Shown here: in pieces, positions 51,038 to 60,477 of the stretch
How the letters are laid out: every line of letters begins with the position of its first letter
Numbering within the stretch: the first letter of the stretch is position 1
Source: Sphingomonas sp. AP4-R1
Lineage (GTDB): Bacteria; Pseudomonadota; Alphaproteobacteria; Sphingomonadales; Sphingomonadaceae
Reading direction: 5' to 3'
NCBI RefSeq assembly: GCF_013113735.1
Contig: NZ_CP053346.1
Coordinates: forward strand, 1,192,001 to 1,256,000
Length of the DNA stretch: 64,000 bases
The notes under the pieces: model-generated
Databases searched by the model: none
What the model was told of the DNA's origin: nothing
The model's input: only the letters and a program-made list of their open reading frames with translations
Made by a program: the position numbers and the translations under genes

Positions 51038-52033
51038 TCAGGCGTGGAAGGCGGCGGCGAAACGGCCGGGTCGGAATTGCCGCGTGGTATAATCGATCAG
51101 CCAGGAACGATGCGCCTGCGCGGCATCCCCGCATTGGGCGATTCGCGCGCTGGCCGCGGCCGATCCGATCTGGGCGGCGAGCAGAGTTTCGGCGCGTGCC
51201 GGATCCAGCCCACGCTTCACGAATCGAATCGCGTCGCTCACGCCCAGATGATGGGCAAGATAGGCCGCCTGGCCGACGCTCTCCGCAGACGCGCCGATGG
51301 CGAGTCCCGCCGCGCGCATCGTCGCGACATTGTCGTGCGCATAATCGGCGATCGTCTCGATCGAGGCGCGCGCATCGTAGCGCAGCGCCAGCAGGTCGGA
51401 CTTCGCCTCGCCTCGCACATGGCCGCGCGGATCGAGCCAGCCTTGCGCTTCGGCAAAGGCGTTGAGCCAGGAGCCGCGCCGCTCGGCCATGCCCTTCCAG
51501 GTGCCGCTCAGGAACTGGCCGAGCCCGGCGGCACTGGAGCGGGTGTTGCGTGAATGGCTGATCCAGCTGCCGTCGGCATTCTGCGCCGCCTCGGCGTTGA
51601 TGATCGCCGCCAGCGCCTCGGCCGGAAAGCCGGTGCGCGCTGCGGCCGCAGAGAGCGTGTCGCGATAGCCCGCATTGGGGCCCAGCCCGGCCACGGGCGC
51701 GGAGGGGCGCGGTTGCCGCTGCGGCGGCGGATCGTCGGACCGCTCGGGCCATGCGGCGGGAGGCTGGGGCATAAGCAGGGCCCGCGCATCGGGGGCGGGG
51801 ACTCGCGCCGCATCGGCCGCCGCCTGCGGCTGGGTCAGGATCGCCAGCATCGTGTTCAGATCCATGTCGCGCGCGCGCGGGACGGGGGCGGCAGCGGCCT
51901 TGCCGTCGCCGGAGGGCCCGCCGCCGATCGTGGCGGACCACAGGCTCTGCGCCATGTCGTCGCGCGCCTGCCGGTAGAGCAGGTCCGCGCGCTGCGCCGG
52001 CGGCAGGGAGCGGAAGGCGGCGGTATAGACCAT
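51038..52033 (-). CDS. flagellar muramidase / lytic-transglycosylase-like protein
   Basis: A 331-residue protein. After a Pro-rich linker, residues about 125-300 resemble a lysozyme-like transglycosylase: TGFPAEALAAIINAEAAQNA with a candidate catalytic Glu, SAAGLGQFLSGTWKGMAERR, and a later DNVATMRAAG. No signal peptide is evident, so it is probably exported through the flagellar apparatus to open the wall for the rod. It starts on the last base of the fliJ stop (TGATG), tying it to the fliI-fliJ unit. Confidence 0.75.
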   Translation of the reverse strand: MVYTAAFRSLPPAQRADLLYRQARDDMAQSLWSATIGGGPSGDGKAAAAPVPRARDMDLNTMLAILTQPQAAADAARVPAPDARALLMPQPPAAWPERSDDPPPQRQPRPSAPVAGLGPNAGYRDTLSAAAARTGFPAEALAAIINAEAAQNADGSWISHSRNTRSSAAGLGQFLSGTWKGMAERRGSWLNAFAEAQGWLDPRGHVRGEAKSDLLALRYDARASIETIADYAHDNVATMRAAGLAIGASAESVGQAAYLAHHLGVSDAIRFVKRGLDPARAETLLAAQIGSAAASARIAQCGDAAQAHRSWLIDYTTRQFRPGRFAAAFHA

Positions 52034-52455
52034 CAGCGTCGCCGCTGCGGCCTGCGGCTGCCCCGTCCGCCGACGAGATCGTCGATGAAGGCCTGGTCGG
52101 CCTGCGCGGCGCTTCTTTCCACGTCCGAACGATAGTCGTCCGCCGCCGAATGGATCGCGCGCAGCGCGCCATAGGCCTCCACGGCATTGTCGCGCAGCTG
52201 GGAGAGGCGCGCGCCCGCCATCTTGCGATTGTTCGTCACCGCATCGCGCTCGGCGCGCAGGCGCGCCATATAGGATTGGGTATTGAGCAGCACCTCGCTC
52301 GCCGTCACGTCCTGCGCCTGCGCGAGCGCGGCATTGATCACGGTATGGCGATTCTCGATCGAGACGAGCTGATCGATCTGGACGCTGATAGCGATGCGCA
52401 GATCGTCCACCTCGCGCTGGCGCAGGCGCATCAGCGCATCATAGGGCGTCGGCAT
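52033..52455 (-). CDS. fliJ: FliJ-like flagellar export protein
   Basis: A 140-residue, almost wholly coiled-coil protein (YDALMRLRQREVDDLRIAIS, VLLNTQSYMARLRAERDAVT). Position directly behind fliI, with a 17-base overlap, and the long helical form identify it as FliJ, the stalk that couples the FliI ATPase to FlhA. FliJ is poorly conserved in sequence, so the call rests mainly on context. An upstream start at 52470 is possible. Confidence 0.75.
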   Translation of the reverse strand: MPTPYDALMRLRQREVDDLRIAISVQIDQLVSIENRHTVINAALAQAQDVTASEVLLNTQSYMARLRAERDAVTNNRKMAGARLSQLRDNAVEAYGALRAIHSAADDYRSDVERSAAQADQAFIDDLVGGRGSRRPQRRR

Positions 52456-53791
52456 CGTTCGCCCCCGCATGCTCGCCCGCCACGATCTGTGCGAGCAGCG
52501 CGAACGCCTCCGCCGCCGTGCCGCGATCCTCCTTGCCCTGGCTCAGCATCGCCTCGATGCGGGGCGCGATCGATACGGCGCGATCGACGGCGTCGTTGGC
52601 GCCAGTCTTGTAGGCGCCGAGCCGGATCATCTCCTCCATTTCGCTGTAGATGGAGAGTTCGCGCCGCGCTGCGATCCGCAGGTCATTCTCCTCGATCGAA
52701 TGGGCATGCGGCAGCGTGCGCGAGAGCGACTTGAGCAGGTCGATCGCCGGATAGCGCCCGCGCTCGGCGATGCGGCGGCTGATCACGATATGGCCGTCGA
52801 GAATGCCGCGCACGGCATCGGCGACGGGCTCGTTATGATCGTCGCCGTCCACCAGCACGGTGAAGACGCCCGTGATCGATCCCGATCCGCGCACGCCGGG
52901 TCCCGCGCGCTCCAGCAGACGCGGCAGTTCGGCGAAGACGGTGGGGGTATAGCCCTTGGTGGCGGGCGGCTCGCCCCCGGCCAGCCCGATCTCGCGCTGC
53001 GCCATCGCGAAGCGCGTGACCGAATCCATCAGGCACAGCACGCGCAGGCCCTGGTCGCGGAAATGCTCGGCCACGGCGAGCGTGGTCCACGCCGCCTGCC
53101 GCCGCATGAGCGCGGGCTCGTCCGACGTCGCGACCACGACGACGCTGCGTTCCAGCGCGCCGTCGCCCAGATCGTCCTCCACGAATTCCTGCACTTCGCG
53201 GCCGCGCTCGCCGATCAGGCCGATCACGGCGACATCGCAGTCCGTCCAGCGCGCGAGCATCGAGAGCAGAGTGGATTTGCCGACGCCCGATCCGGCGAAC
53301 AGGCCGAGCCGCTGGCCCAGGCAAAGCGGCGCGAAGATATCGAGCGCACGCACGCCGGTCTCGATCTTGTGGCCCACGCGCGCGCGGGTGGAGGCGTGGG
53401 GCGGCATGCCCCGGATCAGGCGTGCCTCGGACCCGGCCATCATCGGGCCCTTGCGATCGACCGGGCGACCCAGCCCGTCGATCACGCGGCCGAGCCAGGC
53501 CGACGAGGGGCGCAGCGTGAACTGGCCCGCCGCCAGCTCCACGCGCGTGCCGGAGGCGATGCCCTGCGGATCGTTGAACGGCAGGCAATGCGCGATGCCG
53601 TGATCCAGCCCGGTCACTTCGGCCTCGATCGGGCCGCCGAGAGCGGCGATGGTGACGCGCGATCCGATCGAGGCCGCGCCGATCAGCCCTTCCACTTCGA
53701 TCAGCGCGCCGCGCACCGCGACCACGCGGCCATAGCGGCGATCGGGCGAGAGGCCGCGCAACGCGGCGGTCACGGACGAGAGGCTCTGCAC
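52439..53791 (-). CDS. fliI: flagellum-specific ATPase FliI
   Basis: A 450-residue export ATPase related to the F1 beta subunit. Walker A is GSGVGKS at 167-173; other marks are VIGLIGERGREVQEFVEDDL, MDSVTRFAMAQREIGLAGGE and GSITGVFTVLVDGDDHNEPV. It starts with a GTG, six bases after flbT, and its end overlaps fliJ. FliI energises substrate loading at the export gate. Confidence 0.97.
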   Translation of the reverse strand: MQSLSSVTAALRGLSPDRRYGRVVAVRGALIEVEGLIGAASIGSRVTIAALGGPIEAEVTGLDHGIAHCLPFNDPQGIASGTRVELAAGQFTLRPSSAWLGRVIDGLGRPVDRKGPMMAGSEARLIRGMPPHASTRARVGHKIETGVRALDIFAPLCLGQRLGLFAGSGVGKSTLLSMLARWTDCDVAVIGLIGERGREVQEFVEDDLGDGALERSVVVVATSDEPALMRRQAAWTTLAVAEHFRDQGLRVLCLMDSVTRFAMAQREIGLAGGEPPATKGYTPTVFAELPRLLERAGPGVRGSGSITGVFTVLVDGDDHNEPVADAVRGILDGHIVISRRIAERGRYPAIDLLKSLSRTLPHAHSIEENDLRIAARRELSIYSEMEEMIRLGAYKTGANDAVDRAVSIAPRIEAMLSQGKEDRGTAAEAFALLAQIVAGEHAGANDADAL

Positions 53792-53797
53792 GGCAGA

Positions 53798-54199
53798 TTA
53801 TGCCGCCGTCGAAGCCGGACGCGCCATCGCCTCGGCCTCATAGAGGATCAGCACGCGGCATTCGACCAGCGCCTTGTAGAAATCCCCGCCGCTGCAATGA
53901 TCGACGATCTTCAGGCAGAGCGCGCGGGCGCGCGGCAACGCGAGAACGGCGGCCAGCTCGCCCGCCAGCTCGGCCACGCTGTGGCGGTGGCGATCCACGT
54001 CGGCCGGATCGATATAGGCGAGCATGCAGGCGAAATAGAGACGTTTGGCGGGCGTATTGGCCTCTTCGGGCCGCATCACGTCGCGTCCGCGCAGGATGGC
54101 GCTGTCATTCTCCACGCAGATCATCGAGCGGCCGACCGACTGCACCACCGATCCGTTGATGATGATCCGCTCGCCATTCCGCAGGGAAATCTTCAGCAT
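53798..54199 (-). CDS. flbT: flagellin regulator FlbT
   Basis: A 133-residue FlbT: MLKISLRNGERIIINGSVVQ, then VENDSAILRGRDVMRPEEAN, TPAKRLYFACMLAYID. In Caulobacter FlbT binds the flagellin mRNA leader and limits its translation until the hook is finished. GGAAGGACGG before the ATG at 54199 fixes the start; the frame extends 11 codons upstream. Its partner flaF is not seen in the window. It leads the minus-strand flbT-fliI-fliJ-muramidase unit and is divergent from flgE. Confidence 0.9.
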   Translation of the reverse strand: MLKISLRNGERIIINGSVVQSVGRSMICVENDSAILRGRDVMRPEEANTPAKRLYFACMLAYIDPADVDRHRHSVAELAGELAAVLALPRARALCLKIVDHCSGGDFYKALVECRVLILYEAEAMARPASTAA

Positions 54200-54302
54200 G
54201 TCCGTCCTTCCGCATGACCGTGCGAGCCTCATTATAGAGGGGGCGGCAGCCTCTTCGGGCGGCTAGGCAAGTTATTCCTATATTTGGTGCCTCATCCTTC
54301 GA

Positions 54303-54310
54303 TCCTATAA
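54303..54310 (+). promoter_or_regulatory. TCCTATAA motif upstream of flgE
   Basis: TCCTATAA lies 61 bases before flgE in the divergent flbT-flgE spacer. A weaker variant (CTCTATAAT, minus strand, near 54232) faces flbT. Confidence 0.5.
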
Positions 54311-54371
54311 TGATCCCGAAGGCGGAAGGTCGCGGTGGCGGCTTCGCCCGGATCCTTCGTGGGAGATTAAG

Positions 54372-55670
54372 ATGAGCCTCTACTCCGCCCTTTATGCCGG
54401 CGTTTCGGGCCTCAGCGCCCAGGCCGCCGCGATGGCGACCGTTGCGGACAACATCACCAACGTGAACACGGTGGGCTACAAGGGCGTGGCCGCCGAATTC
54501 AGCACGCTCGTCACCGATGGCCGGCTGAAGTCCAGCTATTCGGCGGGTGGCGTGAATGCCGCGCCGCAGGCGCTGATCTCAAAGCAGGGGCTGCTGCAGG
54601 CCGCCGCGCAGAGCACGGACATCGGCATCGAGGGCGCGGGCTTCTTCGTCGTCCGCACCTCCGCCGATGACGATCAGGTCGCCTATACGCGCGCCGGCTC
54701 GTTCCGGCCGGATGCGAACGGCTATCTGAAGAATGCGGCGGGCTATTATCTGCAGGGTTGGCCGGTCGATGCGAACGGCAATTATGTGAACAATGGCGAT
54801 ATCGGCTCGCTCCAGTCGATCAAGACGAACGCGCTGACCGGCACCGCCGCGCCGACCACCGCCGTCACGCTGCGCGCCAATCTGCAGTCGACGCAGGATC
54901 CGATCGCGGGTCCCTATGTGGCGGGCAACATGGCCAGCGGCACCGTCACGCCGCAATTCTCGCGCCCGATCACCGTCTATGATGCGCAGGGCGGCGCGCA
55001 CCAGCTGACCTTCGGTTTCGTGAAGACCGCCGCCAACACCTGGCAGGCCGAAATCTACGCCCAGCCCGCCAGCGACGTGACGGCGGCGGGCGGCCTGCTC
55101 GCCAGCGGCACCGTGGCGTTCAATCCGGATGGATCGCTGGATCTGGCCGGATCCAGCCCCGCGCTCTTCGCCAATCTCACCCCCGGCTGGACCAACGGTG
55201 CGGGATCGAGCCCCATTTCGCTCGCGATGGGCTCGCAGGACGGGCTCGACGGCCTCACCCAGTCCGGCCAGCCCTCGGCGCTGTTGAACTCGTCGGTCAA
55301 TGGCGGCCTGCTCGGCACGGTCGCCTCGGTGGAGATTTCGGACAGCGGCCGTGTGACCGCCGTGTTCGAGGATGGCACGACGCGCGACATCTATCAGCTG
55401 CCGCTCGCTACCTTCCAGAATCCGGACGGCCTTACCCGCCTGAGCGGCAATGCCTATGTCGGCTCGGGCCTGTCCGGCACGGTCGCGATCAACGAGCCGG
55501 GCACGCTTGGCTCGGGCTCGATCTCCAGCAATGCGCTGGAAGCGTCGAACGTCGATCTGGCGCAGGAATTCAGCAACATGATCCGCTTCCAGCGCGCCTA
55601 CAGCGCCTCGTCCAAGATCATCACCACGGTGGACGAGATGCTGCAGGAAGTCAGCAATCTGAAGCGCTGA
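54372..55670 (+). CDS. flgE: flagellar hook protein FlgE
   Basis: A 432-residue hook protein. The N terminus (SLYSALYAGVSGLSAQAAAM, ATVADNITNVNTVGYKG) and C terminus (NVDLAQEFSNMIRFQRAYSA, SSKIITTVDEMLQEV) form the conserved coiled core, with the variable hook domains between. GGGAGATT precedes the ATG. It begins the flgE-flgK-flgL unit; the hook-cap gene flgD is not next to it. Confidence 0.95.
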   Translation: MSLYSALYAGVSGLSAQAAAMATVADNITNVNTVGYKGVAAEFSTLVTDGRLKSSYSAGGVNAAPQALISKQGLLQAAAQSTDIGIEGAGFFVVRTSADDDQVAYTRAGSFRPDANGYLKNAAGYYLQGWPVDANGNYVNNGDIGSLQSIKTNALTGTAAPTTAVTLRANLQSTQDPIAGPYVAGNMASGTVTPQFSRPITVYDAQGGAHQLTFGFVKTAANTWQAEIYAQPASDVTAAGGLLASGTVAFNPDGSLDLAGSSPALFANLTPGWTNGAGSSPISLAMGSQDGLDGLTQSGQPSALLNSSVNGGLLGTVASVEISDSGRVTAVFEDGTTRDIYQLPLATFQNPDGLTRLSGNAYVGSGLSGTVAINEPGTLGSGSISSNALEASNVDLAQEFSNMIRFQRAYSASSKIITTVDEMLQEVSNLKR

Positions 55671-55719
55671 TCCCGGCCTTCCTCGCGAACGCAGCCCCGG
55701 CCAACGAAGGACCACGCCC

Positions 55720-57816
55720 GTGTCTTTGAACGAGATCCTCAGCACGGCCCTCACCGGCCTGTCCGCCTCGCAGGCCGGGCTGCGTTCGGTTTCGAACAAC
55801 ATCGCCAATGTGAACACGCCCGGTTACGCCCGCGAGATCGCCACGCAGAGTACGGCGGTCACGGCCGGGCGGATCGGCGGCGTCGCGGTGGGGGAGCCCA
55901 CGCGCGTCGCGGATCGCTTCCTCGAAGGCACCGTCTATTCCCGCGCCGGGGAGGCGGGGCGGAGCGACGTGTCGCTGTCTTATTATGATCAGCTGCAGGC
56001 CTTGCTCGGCAAGCCGGGCGACACGTTCGGCCTGCCGGCGCGGCTGAATGCGATCATGGCCTCTGCCGCCGAGATGACGGGCTCCGCCGATGCCACCTCG
56101 GCCACGGCGACGTTCCTCGGCAATGCCCAGGATGCGATCACCTCGCTCCACCAGACCGCCGATTCCATCGCCGCGATGCGCGCCGATATCGACACGGGCA
56201 TCAGCAACACTGTCGGCCGCATCAACGATCTGCTCAAGCAGATCGACGGGCTGAACGACGATGTCGCGCGCCTTTCCGCCTTCGGCAAGAGCACGAGCGG
56301 CGTCGACGATCAGCGGCTGACCGCGCTGCAGGAGCTGAGCGGCCTGATGAGCGTCACCGTCCGCCAGCAGACGGATGGGCGCGTCACGATCGAGACGACC
56401 TCGGGCCAGGTGCTGCTCGACCAGCGCCTGCGCCAGCTGGACTATCCGAAGGGCAATGGCAGCGCGACCACGCTTTACTCGGACATCACGATCCGTTTCG
56501 CCAATGCGGATGGCACGCCGGGGGCGGCGACCGGCGACACGATCGCGTCGTCGGCGGTGGGCGGCAAGCTCGGCGGGCTGATCGACATGCGCGACAAGGT
56601 TCTGCCGCAGGCGACCAGCGATCTGAACGCGCTGTTCACAGGGCTGGCGCAGACGCTCAACGCGGTGTCGAATGCGGGCGCGCAACTGCCGGCGCCGGCC
56701 AGCCTGCAGGGGCGCAACACCGGCCTCGTCGCGACCGACCGGCTGGGCTTCACCGGCAAGGCCACGTTCGCGGTGGTGAAGGCGGACGGCACGCTGGTGG
56801 CCAAGGCCAATGTCGATTTCGACACGCTCGGGCCGACGGCGACCGTGCAGGATGCGGTCGATGCGATCAACGCCGGGCTGGGGGGCGCGGGCACCGCGAG
56901 CTTCGCGAACGGCGCGCTCACGATCATCGCCACCGACGCCACCAACGGCATCGCCACCGGCCAGGATCCCACCACGCCCAGCAGCCGCAGCGGTATCGGT
57001 TTCGCCCAGTATTTCGGGCTGAACGATGTCGTGAAGAGCGGCTCGGGCTCGCTCGTCCCCTCGGGCTTCACCGCCGCCGATCCACACGGCTTCGGCACGG
57101 GCGAGACGGCGAACATCCTGCTGCGCGATGCCAATGGCAAGGTGCTGGGCAGCTATGCCGTCACCGGCAGCGTCGGCCCGACGGTGGGCGACATCATCAC
57201 CGAGCTGAATGCCAGCCCGCTCTCCGCCCATGGCAGCTTCTCGCTCGACGGGCTCGGCCGCATCCGCTTCCAGCCGAACACGGCCTCGCAGGGCGCCACG
57301 CTCTCCGTCTCCTCGGATTCCACCAACAGGCTGGGTACGGGGCTGACCTTTTCGGAATGGTCCGGTCTTTCGCTCACCAGCAGCGGGCTGGATACGGCGG
57401 CGGTCTCGTCCGCCTTGCTCGCCAAGCCCGAGGGTTTTCCGCTCGCCTTGCTGGATACGAATGCGGCGCCGGGCGCGAAGGCGATCGGCCCCGGCGACAA
57501 GCGCGGCGCGACCGCCCTGGTCAACGCGCTCAGCAGTCCGATCGATCTGGGCAGGGACGGCGTCACCACGCTCGATGCCTTCTCCAACGCCCTGTTCGGC
57601 CGCATCGGCACGGAGTCCGCGCGCGCCAAGACCGCACAGGCGGGGGCCGAGGCGCGGATGACGGATGCCGTGGCCCGCCGCGACAATTTCTCGGGCGTGA
57701 ACGTGGAGGAGGAACTCTCCCAGATGGTCGTGCTGCAGAACAGCTATTCGGCCGCCGCCCGCGTCGTGACCACCGCGTCCGACATGTACGATACCCTGAT
57801 CAAGATGATCGGCTGA
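55720..57816 (+). CDS. flgK: hook-filament junction protein FlgK (HAP1)
   Basis: A 698-residue hook-associated protein, longer than enterobacterial FlgK because of an enlarged central region. The N terminus (SASQAGLRSVSNNIANVNTP) and the C terminus (GVNVEEELSQMVVLQNSYSA, AARVVTTASDMYDTLIKMIG) are diagnostic. It starts with a GTG, 49 bases after flgE, and precedes flgL by 11 bases. Confidence 0.95.
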   Translation: MSLNEILSTALTGLSASQAGLRSVSNNIANVNTPGYAREIATQSTAVTAGRIGGVAVGEPTRVADRFLEGTVYSRAGEAGRSDVSLSYYDQLQALLGKPGDTFGLPARLNAIMASAAEMTGSADATSATATFLGNAQDAITSLHQTADSIAAMRADIDTGISNTVGRINDLLKQIDGLNDDVARLSAFGKSTSGVDDQRLTALQELSGLMSVTVRQQTDGRVTIETTSGQVLLDQRLRQLDYPKGNGSATTLYSDITIRFANADGTPGAATGDTIASSAVGGKLGGLIDMRDKVLPQATSDLNALFTGLAQTLNAVSNAGAQLPAPASLQGRNTGLVATDRLGFTGKATFAVVKADGTLVAKANVDFDTLGPTATVQDAVDAINAGLGGAGTASFANGALTIIATDATNGIATGQDPTTPSSRSGIGFAQYFGLNDVVKSGSGSLVPSGFTAADPHGFGTGETANILLRDANGKVLGSYAVTGSVGPTVGDIITELNASPLSAHGSFSLDGLGRIRFQPNTASQGATLSVSSDSTNRLGTGLTFSEWSGLSLTSSGLDTAAVSSALLAKPEGFPLALLDTNAAPGAKAIGPGDKRGATALVNALSSPIDLGRDGVTTLDAFSNALFGRIGTESARAKTAQAGAEARMTDAVARRDNFSGVNVEEELSQMVVLQNSYSAAARVVTTASDMYDTLIKMIG

Positions 57817-57827
57817 GGGAGACTGTC

Positions 57828-58736
57828 ATGACCAGAATCGCCACCGTGCCCATGCAGACTCTGATGCAGAGTGCGATGCTGCGGACGCAGCGGAGCCTGG
57901 CCGACGCGCAGGAGCAGCTCAGCACCACCAAGAAGGTGCAGAGCTATGCCGATCTCGGGACGGATTCGGGGCGCGTCCTGTCGGCGCGATCGATGCTCGC
58001 GCAATATGACGCGCAATCGCGCGTCGCCAGCCGCGTGGATACGACCCTGTCTTTCTATCAGTCGCGGCTGGGGCAGGTCGACACGACGGTGAGCGCGCTG
58101 CGCAAGACGCTGCTCGACGTGATCGGCACGGGCAACGCCTCCGATCTGGTGGGCGAGGCGAGCGCGGCCTTCGATCAGTTCAAGGCGGCGATGAACGCGG
58201 CCGATGGCGGCAAGTATCTGTTCGCCGGCGGCCAGACCGGCGCGGCCCCGCTCGTGCCGCAGACGCTGGCCGATACGGTCGGCCTCGATCGCGACGCGGC
58301 CTTCACGAACGACCAGACCCGCCTCTCCGCGCGGATCGCGCCGGGGGAGGATATGAGCTTCGGCATCGTCGCCTCCGATTTCGGCAAGAATTTCGTCGCC
58401 GCCTTCCGCACGCTGGCGGAGATGGGGCCGGTCGGCGAGCGGCCCACCCAGGCGCAGATCGACGCGATGACGCAGGCGGTCAGCCAGATGGACGCGGGCC
58501 TTGCCGATCTGCGCGTCGCGGACGCGGGCAATGGCCGCGCCCAGAATCGCGTGGACGATATGGTCAAGCGTGCCGACGATCGCACGCTGCTGCTGACGAG
58601 CGCGGTGGGCGATGTCGAGGATGCCGACATGGGGCAGGTCGCGATCGACATCTCGCTCCGGAAGACGCTGCTGGAATCCTCCTATTCGGCCTTCGCGCAG
58701 ATCAACGGCCTGTCGCTGGCCAATTATCTGCGCTGA
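57828..58736 (+). CDS. flgL: hook-filament junction protein FlgL (HAP3)
   Basis: A 302-residue junction protein. MQTLMQSAMLRTQRSLADAQ, EQLSTTKKVQSYADLGTDSG forms the N-terminal helix pair and ISLRKTLLESSYSAFAQING the C-terminal one. I start at the ATG at 57828 with GGGAGACTG upstream. It closes the flgE-flgK-flgL unit, ahead of a terminator-like hairpin. Confidence 0.93.
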   Translation: MTRIATVPMQTLMQSAMLRTQRSLADAQEQLSTTKKVQSYADLGTDSGRVLSARSMLAQYDAQSRVASRVDTTLSFYQSRLGQVDTTVSALRKTLLDVIGTGNASDLVGEASAAFDQFKAAMNAADGGKYLFAGGQTGAAPLVPQTLADTVGLDRDAAFTNDQTRLSARIAPGEDMSFGIVASDFGKNFVAAFRTLAEMGPVGERPTQAQIDAMTQAVSQMDAGLADLRVADAGNGRAQNRVDDMVKRADDRTLLLTSAVGDVEDADMGQVAIDISLRKTLLESSYSAFAQINGLSLANYLR

Positions 58737-58744
58737 TGGCGGGG

Positions 58745-58773
58745 CCGATCCGGCGGCCGGCGCGCCGGATCGG
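58745..58773 (+). terminator. hairpin after flgL
   Basis: CCGATCCGGCG and CGCCGGATCGG pair around a 7-base loop, followed by TATTT. It lies nine bases after the flgL stop and probably ends that operon. Confidence 0.65.
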
Positions 58774-58848
58774 TATTTGTAGGACAAGATGGTAAGAATT
58801 TCTTAACTCATTGCCTCATAGCGGACAGTCTGTTTTCAGGATTATCCA

Positions 58849-58856
58849 TCCTATGT
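58849..58856 (+). promoter_or_regulatory. TCCTATGT motif before the histidine kinase
   Basis: A weaker match to the flagellar TCCTATAA motif, 13 bases before the kinase ATG. Confidence 0.3.
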
Positions 58857-58869
58857 GGTGCGCTCATCC

Positions 58870-60297
58870 ATGAATGTAACGAGCCCGAGGCGCTTCGCGC
58901 TGCTGCTGGGGTTCCTGGCGCTGTGCATCCTGAGCCTCGGGCTGTTCGGAATGACGGCGTTCGAGCGCCATGCCCATAACGACATAGAGGCGGCGCTGCG
59001 GACGCAGCAGACGCTGGCGGCGCTGCTCGCGCGGCAGCGTTCGGCCGAGGCGGGGCGGCGCGGCTATCTGCTGACCGAGGAGCCGGCGCTGCTCGCCACG
59101 ATGTTCGACGCTCGGGACGGCGTGGGCCAGGATCTCGCCGTCCTGGAGCAGGATTTTGCCGACGATCCCGTCAGCCTCGCCGCGATCCGGCGCGTGCGCT
59201 CTTTGTCCGTCGCGCACGATGCCTTGCTCGCGCGGATTCTGGAGCGGCGGCGCGCCGGCCAGCCTGTGCCGGCCTCGGCCATGGACCACCCGAAGCGGCT
59301 GACCGACGAGATGCGCGCCATCATTGTCGCGCGGACGGCGGCGCAGGAAAGGCAACTGGCAGCGCAGGCCGGAAAGCTCGAGCGGCGGTCGCGCGGTCTC
59401 TCTGTCGCGCTGTTCCTCGTCAATCTCTGGATCGTCGGCCTGTTCATCTTCGTCTTCCGCGACATGCAGCAGCGGCTGGCGGAGGCGATCGGCATGCAGA
59501 ACGCCCTGAAATCGGCCAATGAAGGAATACGGACCGAGGCGAATCGTCGGCAGGAGCTGGAGGCGCGGCTGCATCATCTCCAGAAGATGGAGGCGATCGG
59601 ACATCTCAGCGACGTGATCGCGCACGATTTCAAGAATATGATCGGGGCGGTCGTGATGTCGCTCGAAAATGCCAGGGCGCGGCTGAGCCCCGGCGAGATC
59701 GGTGTGCAGGACGATCTCGATCTCGCGCTGACCGGCACGTCGCGCGCGACCGATCTCGCCAACCGCCTGATGACGCTGAGCCGCAAGCAGGCGCTCCGGT
59801 CCGAACCCACCAGCATCAACGCCGCGATCATCGGGATTTCGGATCTGCTTTATCGCACGATCGGCCGGGATCGGCCGGTCGATGTCGTGCTGGGTGAGGA
59901 TCTGCCGCTGGTGATGGTCGATCGCGAGCAGCTGGAAACCGCGATCATCAATCTGTGCCTGAATGCGCGCGATGCCATGCCCAGGAGCGGTCACATCACC
60001 ATCGCCACGCGCCGCGTGACGCTGCACGACGCCTGGACGCCGCGCTATCCCGAGGCGACGCCCGGCGATTATGTCGCGCTGCTCGTCAGCGATACGGGCG
60101 GCGGGATGAGCCCCGATGTCGTCGCGCGCGCCTTCGATCCCTTCTATTCCACCAAGAGCGATGCGGACGGGCTCGGCCTCAGCCAGGTCCACGGCTTCGT
60201 CAGCCAGTCGGGCGGCCATATCGCGATCTTCAGCGCCGAAGGGCGCGGCACGACGATGAAGATCATCCTGCCCGCGCTGCCGGAGAGCGCGGGATAG
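58870..60297 (+). CDS. membrane sensor histidine kinase with CHASE3-like domain
   Basis: A 475-residue kinase. A membrane helix (residues 9-30), an extracytoplasmic helical domain of the CHASE3 kind (EAALRTQQTLAALLARQRSA, EAGRRGYLLTEEPALL) and a second helix (178-195) come first. The phosphoacceptor is His 252 in IAHDFKNMIGAV. The ATPase domain has NLCLNARDAMP, VSDTGGGMSPDV and FDPFYSTKS...GLGLSQVHG. No receiver domain is attached. A GTG at 58855 is an alternative start. It sits between flgL and fliC, so a link to flagellar timing is plausible. Confidence 0.9.
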   Translation: MNVTSPRRFALLLGFLALCILSLGLFGMTAFERHAHNDIEAALRTQQTLAALLARQRSAEAGRRGYLLTEEPALLATMFDARDGVGQDLAVLEQDFADDPVSLAAIRRVRSLSVAHDALLARILERRRAGQPVPASAMDHPKRLTDEMRAIIVARTAAQERQLAAQAGKLERRSRGLSVALFLVNLWIVGLFIFVFRDMQQRLAEAIGMQNALKSANEGIRTEANRRQELEARLHHLQKMEAIGHLSDVIAHDFKNMIGAVVMSLENARARLSPGEIGVQDDLDLALTGTSRATDLANRLMTLSRKQALRSEPTSINAAIIGISDLLYRTIGRDRPVDVVLGEDLPLVMVDREQLETAIINLCLNARDAMPRSGHITIATRRVTLHDAWTPRYPEATPGDYVALLVSDTGGGMSPDVVARAFDPFYSTKSDADGLGLSQVHGFVSQSGGHIAIFSAEGRGTTMKIILPALPESAG

Positions 60298-60307
60298 TGC
60301 GCGCTCA

Positions 60308-60424
60308 TCCTCCCCCGCCAGGGGGAGGTGTCAGGCTTTAGCCTGACGGAAGGACCGGAAGCGGGATGCTCGCCGACCTCTCCCTCCGTCGCCTTCGGCG
60401 CCACCTCCCCTTGGCGGGGGAGGA
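60308..60424. repeat. nested palindromic repeat between the kinase and fliC
   Basis: Outer arms of 23 bases differ at one position (left arm TCCTCCCCCGCCAGGGGGAG and on). Inside is a second hairpin, GTCAGGC-TTTA-GCCTGAC. This cruciform type is a recurring intergenic element in sphingomonads. Confidence 0.75.
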
Positions 60425-60469
60425 TAAGAGAAGGGGGCACGCCTGCGTGGGCGGGTCGGAAACCACCCA

Positions 60470-60477
60470 TCCTATAA
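60470..60477 (+). promoter_or_regulatory. TCCTATAA motif upstream of fliC
   Basis: TCCTATAA lies 132 bases before the flagellin ATG. The long leader that would result fits the known leader control of flagellin mRNA by FlbT in Caulobacter. Confidence 0.5.
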
